A stretch of 64,000 nt of DNA from Candidatus Lambdaproteobacteria bacterium RIFOXYD2_FULL_56_26 (GTDB lineage: Bacteria; SAR324; XYD2-FULL-50-16), in assembly GCA_001783715.1 (NCBI GenBank), contig MFNF01000001.1:512930-576929 (forward strand). Direction: 5' to 3'. Below, in pieces: positions 29,079 to 37,664 of the stretch. Positions within the stretch are counted from its first letter, which is position 1. Each line of letters opens with the position of its first letter. The position numbers and the translations under genes are program-made. The notes beneath the pieces were generated by a model. The model searched no databases. It was not told where the DNA came from and was given only the letters and a program-made list of their open reading frames with translations.

Positions 29079-29100
29079 AGAGGTGAAAAAGCCTCTTTTT
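29079..29100 (+). terminator. Possible attenuator hairpin in the korAB leader
   Basis: AGAGG at 29079-29083 pairs with CCTCT at 29092-29096 and runs straight into five T residues. It lies between the promoter and the korA start, so it would act as an early terminator. The stem is short (5-6 bp). Confidence 0.35.
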
Positions 29101-29152
29101 GGCGACCTGCGATTCCGCTAGTACTCTTGGACCTCGAAAAAAGACCCACACA

Positions 29153-30994
29153 ATGAACGATCAGCTTCAATTGAAGGATTTGGACAAAGTGGTGATTCGC
29201 TTTTCCGGCGATTCTGGCGACGGGATGCAGTTGACCGGTAACCAGTTTACCTCCTCAGCTGCGCACCACGGCAACGACGTGGTCACCTTGCCGGACTTTC
29301 CGGCCGAGATCCGTGCCCCAGCCGGAACCATCGCTGGGATTTCCGGTTTCCAATTGCAGTTTGGCAACCAAAGGGTCAATACCCCCGGCGACTTTCCCGA
29401 CGTTTTGATCGCCATGAACCCCGCCTCTCTGCGGGCGAACATCAAAGACTTGAGGCCGGCCGGCTTTGCCATTGTTGACCTGGATGCTTTTGACGAACGG
29501 GGCATCAAAAAGGCCGGGTACGCAGATGGGGTCAACCCCTTGGACCCCGAGCACACCTTGGGCAAAAAGGTAATCGCTGCGCCGATCACCAGCCAAACCA
29601 TGGCGGCCCTCGAAAGCCTGGATATGCCCAAAAAGGACAAAGAACGTTGCAAAAACTTCTTCACCCTGGGGGTTTTGTACTTCCTTTACGATACTTCGCC
29701 GGACCTGACCTTAAACTGGATCAACGTTAAGTTTGCCAAGAAGCCCCTGGTGGCCGAGGCAAACACCAAGGCCCTGCATGAAGGGATGATCTACGCCCGG
29801 AACTCCGGTTTGTTCCAATCCCAGTACCGGGTCGGCAGTGCCAAGCTGCGGCCGGGGACCTACAAGTCCCTGACCGGGAACGAAGCCACCGGCTTGGGTT
29901 TGGTGGCTGCGGCCGAGCGGGCCGGGCTCAAGCTCTTTTTGGGCTCCTACCCGATCACCCCGGCGACCACTATTTTGGAGGAAGTAGCCGCACACAAGGA
30001 CTTTGATGTCAAAGCCCTGCAAATGGAAGACGAGATCGCCGGTATCTGCTGCGCCATTGGTGCCGCCTGGGCAGGCAACCTGGCTGCGACCAACACCTCC
30101 GGCCCTGGGATCGCTCTCAAAGGCGAGGCCATGGGTCTGGCGATGATCTTGGAACTGCCCTTGGTCATCGTCAACGTGCAGCGTGGCGGGCCTTCGACTG
30201 GCTTGCCTACCAAGACCGAGCAGTCGGACTTGATGCAGGCGATGTACGGCAGGAACGGGGAGTCCCCGATTCCGGTGATCGCCGCAAAAAGCCCCGCCCA
30301 CTGCTTTGACATGGCCATTGAAGCTTCCCGGTTGGCCCTCAAATACATGACCCCGGTGATTCTGTTGACCGATGGGTACTTGGGCAACGGGGCGGAAGCC
30401 TTCCGCATCCCCGATGTCAATGAACTGCCGGACTTGACCGTAAAGTTCAGGACCAATCCCGAAGGCTACCAGTCTTACGCCCGGGACCCCAAAACCAACG
30501 CCCGCCAGTGGGTCAAACCCGGTACTCCCGGCTTGGCCAACCGTATCGGCGGCTTGGAGAAGGACAAACTGACCGGTGCGGTCAGCCATGACCCGGAAAA
30601 CCACGACCACATGGTTCGGGCTCGCAGAGAAAAGGTCGAAGGCATCGCCAACGACATCGCCGATCTGGAAATCATTGGGGACCAAAAGGGTGGGGACATC
30701 CTGATCATCGGTTGGGGTTCCACCTATGGTGCCATCAACAACAAGGTCAATCGCTACCGGGCGGCAGGCAAGTCTGTTTCCCAGGCCCACTTTACCCACA
30801 TCTTCCCCTTCCCCAAGAACACCTTGGAGGTGCTCAAGAAGTTCAAGAAGATCGTGGTTGCAGAGATGAACCTGGGGCAGCTCAACTCGCTGCTCCGTGC
30901 CGAGTACGCCATTGACACCATCCCTTTGACCAAGATCCAAGGAAAGCCTTTCACCGAAGACGAGATCGAAGTCGTCGTGGACAAACTTTTGTAG
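29153..30994 (+). CDS. korA: 2-oxoacid:ferredoxin oxidoreductase alpha subunit with fused gamma domain (KorA type)
   Basis: A 613-residue protein. The N-terminal ~190 residues are the gamma domain (RFSGDSGDGMQLTGNQF), and the rest is the alpha subunit (LFLGSYPITPATTILEEVA, TNTSGPGIALKGEAMGLA, VNVQRGGPSTGLPTKTEQSDL). This gamma-alpha fusion with a separate beta gene is the two-subunit 2-oxoglutarate:ferredoxin oxidoreductase form, which lacks a ferredoxin-like delta subunit. It converts 2-oxoglutarate and CoA to succinyl-CoA, or runs in reverse in reductive carbon fixation. Direction cannot be judged here. The ATG at 29153 begins the conserved region; korB follows after 12 bases. Confidence 0.93.
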   Translation: MNDQLQLKDLDKVVIRFSGDSGDGMQLTGNQFTSSAAHHGNDVVTLPDFPAEIRAPAGTIAGISGFQLQFGNQRVNTPGDFPDVLIAMNPASLRANIKDLRPAGFAIVDLDAFDERGIKKAGYADGVNPLDPEHTLGKKVIAAPITSQTMAALESLDMPKKDKERCKNFFTLGVLYFLYDTSPDLTLNWINVKFAKKPLVAEANTKALHEGMIYARNSGLFQSQYRVGSAKLRPGTYKSLTGNEATGLGLVAAAERAGLKLFLGSYPITPATTILEEVAAHKDFDVKALQMEDEIAGICCAIGAAWAGNLAATNTSGPGIALKGEAMGLAMILELPLVIVNVQRGGPSTGLPTKTEQSDLMQAMYGRNGESPIPVIAAKSPAHCFDMAIEASRLALKYMTPVILLTDGYLGNGAEAFRIPDVNELPDLTVKFRTNPEGYQSYARDPKTNARQWVKPGTPGLANRIGGLEKDKLTGAVSHDPENHDHMVRARREKVEGIANDIADLEIIGDQKGGDILIIGWGSTYGAINNKVNRYRAAGKSVSQAHFTHIFPFPKNTLEVLKKFKKIVVAEMNLGQLNSLLRAEYAIDTIPLTKIQGKPFTEDEIEVVVDKLL

Positions 30995-31006
30995 GAGCCA
31001 TCCCCC

Positions 31007-32017
31007 ATGAATGCAGAAAGCCAATTTACCAAAAAGGACTTCGTCCCTACCGGGGAAGTCAAGTGGTGCGCCGGGTGCGGTGACTTTTCGATTTTGGCTC
31101 AGGTCCAAAAGGTCCTGTCCGAAACCGGCAAAAGCCCCGAAAGCTTCGCTTTTATTTCCGGGATCGGCTGTTCGAGCCGGTTCCCTTATTACATGAACTG
31201 CTACGGTCTGCACGGCATCCATGGCCGGGCGTTGGCCATTGCCACCGGTGCCAAGGTCGCCAATCCGGCCTTGGAAGTATGGGTGGCCATGGGTGACGGA
31301 GACGGTCTGGCCATCGGCGGAAACCACTTTGTCCACGCCGTTCGTAGGAACGTTGGGATCAAGGGGATCTTGATGGACAACCGGATCTACGGTCTGACCA
31401 AAGGCCAATTCAGCCCCACCAGCTTCCGGGGCCAGAAGACCAAAACCGCCCCGATGGGGACGGTAGAGGACCCGCTGGACCCGATCTCCCTGTCCTTGAG
31501 CCTTGGCGGCACCTTTGTCGCCCGGACCCAAGACCGGGACCCGAAACACATGGCCGAGATTTTCCGTCGGGCCCATGAACATGAAGGGTTTGCGATGATG
31601 CAGGTGTTGCAAAACTGCGTTATTTTCAACGACGGTGCTTTCGACGATTGGTGCACCAAAGGCAAGGAGGAACACACCATCAAGTTGGTCCATGGCGAAA
31701 AAATGATCTTCGGCATGGAAAACGAGAAGTGTATCATCCGGCAAGGCTTCAGCCCCAAGGTCGCCTTGGTGGCCGAAGTGGACGCAAACAACATTGTAAT
31801 TCACGATGAATTTGCCGCCGACCCCGGCCTTGCAGGGTTCTTGGCCCAGTTGAACGGGACCCACGGCCTACCCATGGCCTACGGGATCTTCCGGCAGATC
31901 AAGGCTCCAGCCTACGAAGCGGAATACCGCCGGCAAAACGACGAGGCGGTTGCCAAAAAGGGACCCGGCAATCTCCAGAAGCTGCTCAATTCCGGCGAAA
32001 CCTGGACCGTGTCCTAG
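31007..32017 (+). CDS. korB: 2-oxoacid:ferredoxin oxidoreductase beta subunit (KorB type)
   Basis: A 336-residue thiamine-diphosphate subunit. The N-terminal KWCAGCGDFSIL carries two Cys of the Fe-S cluster and a third lies in GIGCSSRFP. The TPP/Mg motif GDGDGLAIGGNH followed by DNRIYGLTKGQ is complete. The Cys set and length fit the KorB form that holds one 4Fe-4S cluster. AGGAG precedes the ATG. It is cotranscribed with korA and followed by a strong hairpin. Confidence 0.94.
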   Translation: MNAESQFTKKDFVPTGEVKWCAGCGDFSILAQVQKVLSETGKSPESFAFISGIGCSSRFPYYMNCYGLHGIHGRALAIATGAKVANPALEVWVAMGDGDGLAIGGNHFVHAVRRNVGIKGILMDNRIYGLTKGQFSPTSFRGQKTKTAPMGTVEDPLDPISLSLSLGGTFVARTQDRDPKHMAEIFRRAHEHEGFAMMQVLQNCVIFNDGAFDDWCTKGKEEHTIKLVHGEKMIFGMENEKCIIRQGFSPKVALVAEVDANNIVIHDEFAADPGLAGFLAQLNGTHGLPMAYGIFRQIKAPAYEAEYRRQNDEAVAKKGPGNLQKLLNSGETWTVS

Positions 32018-32027
32018 TTTTCCTTTG

Positions 32028-32049
32028 GGGAAGCCCTCCGGGGCTTCCC
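32028..32049 (+). terminator. Hairpin after korB
   Basis: A perfect 9-bp stem GGGAAGCCC/GGGCTTCCC with loop TCCG begins 11 bases after korB. No T-run follows, so it may stabilise the mRNA end or act with Rho. Confidence 0.5.
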
Positions 32050-32071
32050 TGACCCTGTCCCTCCCGCCCTC

Positions 32072-34123
32072 ATGCCGTTTTTTTCTACCAGACGACTTTG
32101 GAAAATCTTAGGGCTGCTGCTGCTCCTTGGGGTAGGGCTTTTGGCCTTGGTTTTTTCGGTGTTTCGCAGCCAAACCTTGGCGACCTTTGAAGAAGAACGG
32201 CGGTTCCAAAACAACAATACGGTCTTTTACGACCTGGAAGGCCAACCTTTCCATGTGATCCAAGGGGAGGAGGACCGCAAGTATGTGCCTCTTTCCAAGA
32301 CCAGCCGCAACCTGCAAATGGCCGTGGTAGCTATTGAGGACGCAAGGTTTTTCCAGCACTTTGGCTTTGACCCAATCCGCATTTTTGGGGCGACCTTGCG
32401 GTACCTGAAAAATCCCAGTGCTCCCCAGGGAGCCAGTACCATCACCCAGCAGCTGGTCAAGCTTTCCCTGCTAAGCCCCGAGCGAACCTTGTCCCGCAAG
32501 ATTTCGGAACTCTGGATGGCCATTGCCTTGGAAAGCCACTATTCCAAGCCCGAGATCCTGGAGTTTTACCTCAACAAGGTTTACCTGGGCCACCGGAACT
32601 ATGGCATCGAAAATGCGGCGCTCAATTATTTCCACAAATCCGCCAAAGACCTTTCCTTGGCCGAAGCGGCCTTTATCGCCGGGTTGATCAAAAAACCCGA
32701 AGGTTATTCCCCCTTTGTAAACCTCAAGGGGGCCCGCACGAGGCAACTGTTGGTCCTGATGCGGATGCAGGCTCTGGGCTGGATCAGCAAGGAGGAGTAC
32801 CAAGCGGCCATCGGGGAGCACATCCTGATCCGCCAGCGCCGCCAGTCGGACCTGAACCTGGCCCCCTACTTTATCACCCACATCCTGACCGACCTCAAAC
32901 AACGGTATTCCACCAGCCAAATCTACGGCGGTGGGCTGCGGGTTTATACCACCTTAAACCGCAAATACCAAACCGCCTTGGACCAAGTGATCCGGGAGCG
33001 GTTTGCCCAACCCCGGACCTTTGAAGAGCTCGGGGCAGTGAGCCTCGACCCCAGCACCGGCTTTGTCTTGGCCCTGGTGGGCGGGTCGGACTTCAACCAA
33101 TCGGAATTCAACCGGGTGACCCAGGCGATGCGCCAGCCCGGTTCATCGTTCAAGCCGATCCTGTACGCCACCGCCTTGAGCCAAGGGATTCGGCCCTACG
33201 ACACCTTTGTGGACGAACCGGTCCAGTATGCCAACGGTAACGGCCAAGACGAACCTGCCTACTACGAACCGGAAAACTATTCGGGCGAATACATGGGGGA
33301 GATCACCATGGCCCAGGCCCTCAAGGTTTCCAACAACATCGTCAGTGTGCAGATCCTTAAAAAAGTGGGCATCCCCAACCTGGCCAAGGTCGCCGCCAGA
33401 TTTGGCCTGGAGATCCCTCCCGAAAAAGGGTTTTGCCTCGCCTTGGGCTGCGCCGAGGTCAGCCTACTCAACCTGACCCGGGCCTATGGGGTATTTGCCA
33501 ATGAAGGGCAGATCAACCAGGCGGTTTTTATCCTGAAGGTCACCGACAGCGCCGGTCGGGTGTTGGAGGAATACAAACCCAGCCCTTCGGTGCCGGTCAT
33601 TTCGCCCGCCCAAGCCTACCAGATGAATCTAATGTTGCAAGAGGTGGTCAACTCCGGCACTGGGAGAGCCGCCAAGCTCGACTCCGAGCCGGTGGGGGGG
33701 AAAACCGGGACCAGCGACAACTACCGGGATGCTTGGTTTGTAGGTTTTACTGCCGGGCTGGTGACCGGGTTTTGGGTGGGCAACGACAACAACCGGCCCA
33801 TGGAAAAGGAAACCGGCGGCAAGACCCCGGCCCGGCTCTGGAAGGCCTACATGACTGCCCTGCCCGCCGGAGAGTTTGAGAAGACCCTGCCGGTCAATAC
33901 GGAGTTTGTGGAGGTCCAGTTGTGCAACGTCTCGGGGAAAAAGGCCAATCCCTACTGCCCTTCGGTCTCTTGGTACCCGGTCAAGCGGGACGAACCTCCC
34001 TTGGAGGAATGCGACCAACATGATGAATCCACCGCCGCCGCCCAAGCGGTGGACGGGCTGGAAACTGAGCCCTACCCGGAGCCCGAAACCCTACAGCCTA
34101 CCGATCCTGCCGGGGTTCGTTAG
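32072..34123 (+). CDS. mrcA: Penicillin-binding protein 1A (class A, bifunctional)
   Basis: A 683-residue murein synthase. One membrane helix (residues 10-30) anchors it. The glycosyltransferase domain has E89-D-x-x-F-x-x-H-x-G and the conserved QGASTITQQLVK and YLNKVYLG motifs. The transpeptidase domain has active-site S358-S-F-K361, S420-N-N422 and K544-T-G-T547. A Cys-containing acidic tail follows. It polymerises and cross-links glycan strands in the periplasm. Its 3-prime end overlaps the convergent engB by 26 bases. The ribosome site is weak. Confidence 0.93.
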   Translation: MPFFSTRRLWKILGLLLLLGVGLLALVFSVFRSQTLATFEEERRFQNNNTVFYDLEGQPFHVIQGEEDRKYVPLSKTSRNLQMAVVAIEDARFFQHFGFDPIRIFGATLRYLKNPSAPQGASTITQQLVKLSLLSPERTLSRKISELWMAIALESHYSKPEILEFYLNKVYLGHRNYGIENAALNYFHKSAKDLSLAEAAFIAGLIKKPEGYSPFVNLKGARTRQLLVLMRMQALGWISKEEYQAAIGEHILIRQRRQSDLNLAPYFITHILTDLKQRYSTSQIYGGGLRVYTTLNRKYQTALDQVIRERFAQPRTFEELGAVSLDPSTGFVLALVGGSDFNQSEFNRVTQAMRQPGSSFKPILYATALSQGIRPYDTFVDEPVQYANGNGQDEPAYYEPENYSGEYMGEITMAQALKVSNNIVSVQILKKVGIPNLAKVAARFGLEIPPEKGFCLALGCAEVSLLNLTRAYGVFANEGQINQAVFILKVTDSAGRVLEEYKPSPSVPVISPAQAYQMNLMLQEVVNSGTGRAAKLDSEPVGGKTGTSDNYRDAWFVGFTAGLVTGFWVGNDNNRPMEKETGGKTPARLWKAYMTALPAGEFEKTLPVNTEFVEVQLCNVSGKKANPYCPSVSWYPVKRDEPPLEECDQHDESTAAAQAVDGLETEPYPEPETLQPTDPAGVR

Positions 34124-34697
34124 GGAGCAACAAAGGCTCGATCACCGCCAAAATCTCCTCTCGGCCCAGTTTTTTGAGGGAAGAATGGAGCAGCAGGTTC
34201 GAGCCAAAGCCCAAAGCCTTTTTGATCACCGCCGCCTGGGACTCCATCCCGGTCTTGCCCAGCTTGTCCACCTTGTTGCCGATCAGCGACAAGGGCAGCT
34301 CCGCCCGAACCAGGGCATGGAAAAACTCCTGGTCTTCCTTGCTGGGCAAGTGCCGGATGTCCAAGATTTGGAAGATCATCGACAAGGGGTAGGTTTCCAA
34401 AAATTCCCAGATCATCTTGGTCCAGCCGTCCTTAACCGCCTTGGGGGCGGTGGCGAAGCCGTAGCCGGGGAGATCCACAAAATAAAAGGACTGGTTGACC
34501 AGAAAAAAGTTGATCATCTGGGTCTTGCCGGGGGTGCCGCTGGTTTTGACCAGTCCCTTGCGGGCGACCAAATGGTTGATCAGGCTGGACTTGCCCACAT
34601 TCGAGCGACCGATGAAGGCAAAGGCCGGGAGCGGGGGAAGGTCGATCCGGCTGGGGTCCACAAAGCTTTTGAGGTATTCGGCATGGGTGATTTTCAT
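34098..34697 (-). CDS. engB: EngB/YsxC/YihA ribosome-biogenesis GTPase
   Basis: A 199-residue GTPase needed for large-subunit assembly. G1 GRSNVGKSS, G2 region GKTQMINFF, G3 DLPGYGFA, G4 NKVDK and a G5-like HSSLKK are all present and correctly spaced, and the length matches the family. AGGAG lies five bases before the ATG. The end overlaps the convergent PBP1A gene by 26 bases. Confidence 0.95.
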   Translation of the reverse strand: MKITHAEYLKSFVDPSRIDLPPLPAFAFIGRSNVGKSSLINHLVARKGLVKTSGTPGKTQMINFFLVNQSFYFVDLPGYGFATAPKAVKDGWTKMIWEFLETYPLSMIFQILDIRHLPSKEDQEFFHALVRAELPLSLIGNKVDKLGKTGMESQAAVIKKALGFGSNLLLHSSLKKLGREEILAVIEPLLLPNEPRQDR

Positions 34698-34776
34698 AAA
34701 CTCTCCTAGAGGTCCAAAAACCTACCTGATGCTCGCCGTTTGAGGAAGGGCTTTGCCGTAAAAAGACCCTGACCCC

Positions 34777-34805
34777 TTGTAAGACCCTTCTTTTTCTGTG
34801 ATACT
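34777..34805 (+). promoter_or_regulatory. Possible promoter for the membrane protein / HisKA-protein operon
   Basis: TTGTAA at 34777-34782, a 17-base spacer and GATACT at 34800-34805, 24 bases before the start of the membrane-protein gene. Each box matches consensus in four of six positions. Confidence 0.4.
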
Positions 34806-34828
34806 GCCAAAGAAACTCAACGAGGCCA

Positions 34829-35722
34829 ATGAACCTACCCACCACCCTCAGCTCCCCACCGATGCGCTTCTGGCCACTTTTGGTCCGTGCCTTTGGTCTT
34901 TATAAAGCCAATCTGCTGAACTTCTTTTTGCTGGGGTTCTTGAGCTATCTGCCCTTTTGGCTGCTTGATCTGGCGGCGGACTTGGACCTGAGCGACCCGG
35001 TGGAACTGATCCATGGGTTTTTGCTCGATATTTTGGTCTGTCTGGCCCTGCCGACCCTGCTTAACCATGGCCGAATCTACCCCTTTGCGACCTTAAAAAT
35101 CTTCCAAGACTACTTTGCCTCGGCGGTCTTGGTGGTTTTGTCCCAGGTGTTTCTGCTGTTTGTGTTGATGCTCTTTTTCTCCGGGCTTGGCCTGCCTTTT
35201 GTGATGTTTGCCCTGATGCCCTTTGTGCTGGTGCTGTTTGTCGGCCATTTTGCGCTGGTCAACGGCAAACCGGCCATTCGCGAACTGGGGCAAAATCTGG
35301 TGGACAGCTTCCAACTGGTCAAAAGCAGCTTCTCCACCGTCTTTTTTGGTTACCTCAACATCTCCTTGTTGATGATCCTGCCGATCATGCTGTTCAGCTT
35401 GTATTACCTGGGCACCCATCCGCAGATCGAAAAATTGATCACCCAAGTGGAACAGGAAAGCCAATTGGAGCAGAGCGGCCAAAATGAGGCCCTGCTGGGG
35501 CTGGTGGAGTCTTTAAAAATCGTGGTGGGAGAAACCGGCTACCAAACCGGCAGACTGGCTCTGCACCTCCTGTTCCGGCCCTTAAAATCCTTGTTTTTGG
35601 CCCTGTTGTTTGCCCAGCTTCTAGAGCGGCTCAACCCCAAGGCACACCAGCGGTTTTTTGGCCTTGCCGAACCGCTGGACCCGCAAGAGCCCTTGAGCAG
35701 CGGACTAACCCCCAAAGAATAA
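34829..35722 (+). CDS. Multi-pass membrane protein of unknown function
   Basis: A 297-residue protein with about six hydrophobic helices (for example LLNFFLLGFLSYLPFWLLDL and VFLLFVLMLFFSGLGLPFVM) and a charged loop rich in Gln and Glu near residues 195-225. The pattern resembles the broad glycerophosphodiester-phosphodiesterase-like membrane or YckC/DUF-type families, without certainty. It is nine bases upstream of the HisKA-only protein gene, so they are likely cotranscribed and may form a membrane input and cytoplasmic signalling pair. Confidence 0.6.
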   Translation: MNLPTTLSSPPMRFWPLLVRAFGLYKANLLNFFLLGFLSYLPFWLLDLAADLDLSDPVELIHGFLLDILVCLALPTLLNHGRIYPFATLKIFQDYFASAVLVVLSQVFLLFVLMLFFSGLGLPFVMFALMPFVLVLFVGHFALVNGKPAIRELGQNLVDSFQLVKSSFSTVFFGYLNISLLMILPIMLFSLYYLGTHPQIEKLITQVEQESQLEQSGQNEALLGLVESLKIVVGETGYQTGRLALHLLFRPLKSLFLALLFAQLLERLNPKAHQRFFGLAEPLDPQEPLSSGLTPKE

Positions 35723-35731
35723 CGAGGCTTT

Positions 35732-36640
35732 GTGGCGACCTTAGACCAACTGAACAAACCCCGAATCCTGACCGAATCCGACCGGATCTTGACCGACCTT
35801 TCCAAGGAACTGGAAAACCTCAAGGACCGGATGGGCCAGTTGGAAAAGGAGCAGGAGGACTCTCGCCAGTTCATCGACCAAGTGAGCTTCCAGGAACAGC
35901 TGGCCTCCAAGTTGGTCAACTTCCAGCAACGGGAGATCGATGCCCAAAAGGAGAATTATCAGGTGATCGCCGGGGTAATGCACAACCTCAAGTCCCCTGT
36001 GTCTTCGGTGATGGAGAATCTGGCCAGCATCATCCGGGAAATCGACGACCCAGAAACCCAAGACAGCCTCAAAGACTGTATCAACACTGCTTCGAGCGTG
36101 CTGGAGGGGTTCACCGAGGTGGAGGAATTTTGCCTCTTTGAATCCGGCTCCTTCCAGGCGAACCCCAAAACCTTAAACCTCAGAACCTTTTTTACCGATC
36201 TGGTTTCCAAGTTCCAGCTGGACCCCGCCTTGGGCCGTAAGCACAGCCTCAAGCTCCTGGTGGATGCCAAGATTCCCGGACAAAACCCGGTTTATGCCGA
36301 AACCTTGTCTTTTGCCGTCCAGGGGTTGCTGGAGGAATTGGCGATTCTGGCCGAGCCGGGGGTGCTGGAGCTGAAGGTCAGGATGGAAGAAGGCCCCAAA
36401 CAACCGGGGGTGGAGCTTTTGGATCTGGTGGTCGAGATTTCCATGGCCCAGGCGACCGAGCTGGCCCTCAAGGGCTCTTGGGTCGAATTTGTGAAGGCCC
36501 ACGCCGTTTCCTTGCGCCAGCAAGGCTTCAGCCTGCTCAAGACCCGTGACCGGGTCCGTCAAACCGGCGGGCTGCTGGAGATGATGGAGCAAAAAGAGCA
36601 GCTCAAGGGCTTCCGGTTTTCTCTGCCGATGACCTACTGA
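35732..36640 (+). CDS. HisKA (dimerisation/phosphotransfer) protein with degenerate ATPase region
   Basis: A 302-residue soluble protein from the GTG at 35732. Residues 15-78 form a charged coiled coil. VMHNLKSPVSSVMENL (His84) is an H-box of a HisKA four-helix dimer, and a second helix continues to about residue 150. The remaining ~140 residues have the strand/helix order of an HATPase but no N, G1 or G2 box (LLEELAIL stands where N-L-x-x-N-A-x-K would be). It could therefore be a phosphotransferase of the Spo0B/ChpT kind or a pseudokinase. The 3-prime end overlaps the convergent repeat-protein gene by 38 bases. Confidence 0.68.
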   Translation: MATLDQLNKPRILTESDRILTDLSKELENLKDRMGQLEKEQEDSRQFIDQVSFQEQLASKLVNFQQREIDAQKENYQVIAGVMHNLKSPVSSVMENLASIIREIDDPETQDSLKDCINTASSVLEGFTEVEEFCLFESGSFQANPKTLNLRTFFTDLVSKFQLDPALGRKHSLKLLVDAKIPGQNPVYAETLSFAVQGLLEELAILAEPGVLELKVRMEEGPKQPGVELLDLVVEISMAQATELALKGSWVEFVKAHAVSLRQQGFSLLKTRDRVRQTGGLLEMMEQKEQLKGFRFSLPMTY

Positions 36641-37595
36641 GCCCCAAGGCCAGGTAACGCTCCCCGTCTTCCAGTTGGGGAAAGGCCTTGGAATAGTCTT
36701 GGCCGATCCGCTCCAGTGCAGACCAATCCTCCTCCGCCAAGGCCCGTTGGGCCAATTCCTCAAAGCCCGCAGGCCCCAATTCCTTGGGCGACATTTCGGC
36801 TTCGATCCGAAAATCGCTTTCCCCTAAGGCCAACAATTCCCAGAACCGACACAAGGACATCCGGGGCTCCGGCAACCCTGCCCCCGCCTGTTGTTGGCAA
36901 AGCCGGTCCAGCGCCGCCCAGTCCTTTTGTTCCTTGTAAAGGTCGATCAACTCTTCGAGCAGCGCTTCACTGTCGGGAAACAGCAGCAGCCATCGTTCCA
37001 GATCCTCCCGGTTGGGCGGAAACAAAAGTTTGGTCCAAGACTGCCGGGGCAGGTACAGCAATTGGCCTTCCAACTTTTGCCCCACCTCGTAGGCCGCTTT
37101 TGGGTCGCCTTCTAGGAGGTGGAGCCAGAAGGTCAACTCCAGCCGATCAATGCGCAGGGCCTCCTGCTCCGGCTCCTTGGGGGCGGCCAAGAGGACCTTG
37201 GCTTGGGGCAGACGGCCAAAAAACAATTCCAGCCTCGCCCGTTCCAAGGTCAATTCCTCCGAAGACAGAGGGCTGTTTTTTAAGGTCTGGTAGGCCAGAG
37301 GCGCTTCCTCCTGGTAAAGCAGGTAGCGCACCTGATAGGCCAAGGACTCGGCATCCGGGGCTTGGGCCGGGGTGTCTCGGCGCAGCTCCACCAAAAACAA
37401 TCGCTGTTTCCTGGTGGCCAAGCCCAAGGGCAGGGACCGGTAGCCCCGGTGGGCCTGATCGTACCTCCCGGCCTGTTCGTTGGCCAGGGCCTTGAGGTAG
37501 TTCAGCTTGACCTGGGACCGTTCGTTGAGGGCTTCTTGGGCAAACAAAGGCAGACCGACCCAGCCAAAGGCGATGCAAAACAGCCAAAAGCGCAT
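36603..37595 (-). CDS. Exported helical-repeat (TPR-like) protein
   Basis: A 330-residue protein with a signal peptide (MRFWLFCIAFGWVGLPLFA) and a body of short paired helices with Ala, Leu and Tyr at regular spacing (LKALANEQAGRYDQA, ARLELFFGRLPQAKVLL, WLHLLEGDPKAAYEVGQKL). This spacing is typical of tetratricopeptide-like repeats that scaffold periplasmic assemblies. It follows the SPOR-domain gene across a strong terminator, so it probably has its own promoter. A direct functional link is not evident. Confidence 0.6.
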   Translation of the reverse strand: MRFWLFCIAFGWVGLPLFAQEALNERSQVKLNYLKALANEQAGRYDQAHRGYRSLPLGLATRKQRLFLVELRRDTPAQAPDAESLAYQVRYLLYQEEAPLAYQTLKNSPLSSEELTLERARLELFFGRLPQAKVLLAAPKEPEQEALRIDRLELTFWLHLLEGDPKAAYEVGQKLEGQLLYLPRQSWTKLLFPPNREDLERWLLLFPDSEALLEELIDLYKEQKDWAALDRLCQQQAGAGLPEPRMSLCRFWELLALGESDFRIEAEMSPKELGPAGFEELAQRALAEEDWSALERIGQDYSKAFPQLEDGERYLALGLSRSSAEKTGSP

Positions 37596-37615
37596 CTCGG
37601 TCCTAAAAAAAGAAG

Positions 37616-37646
37616 AAAAAAAAAGGGGCCCCTGGTGGGACCCCTT
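37616..37646 (-). terminator. Intrinsic terminator after the SPOR-domain gene
   Basis: Read leftward: AAGGGGTCCC pairs with GGGGCCCCTT (one G-U pair, loop ACCA), followed by a run of T. The stem is 10 bp. It ends the coaX/SPOR transcript. Confidence 0.8.
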
Positions 37647-37664
37647 GGTTGGTGCGACCGGAGT

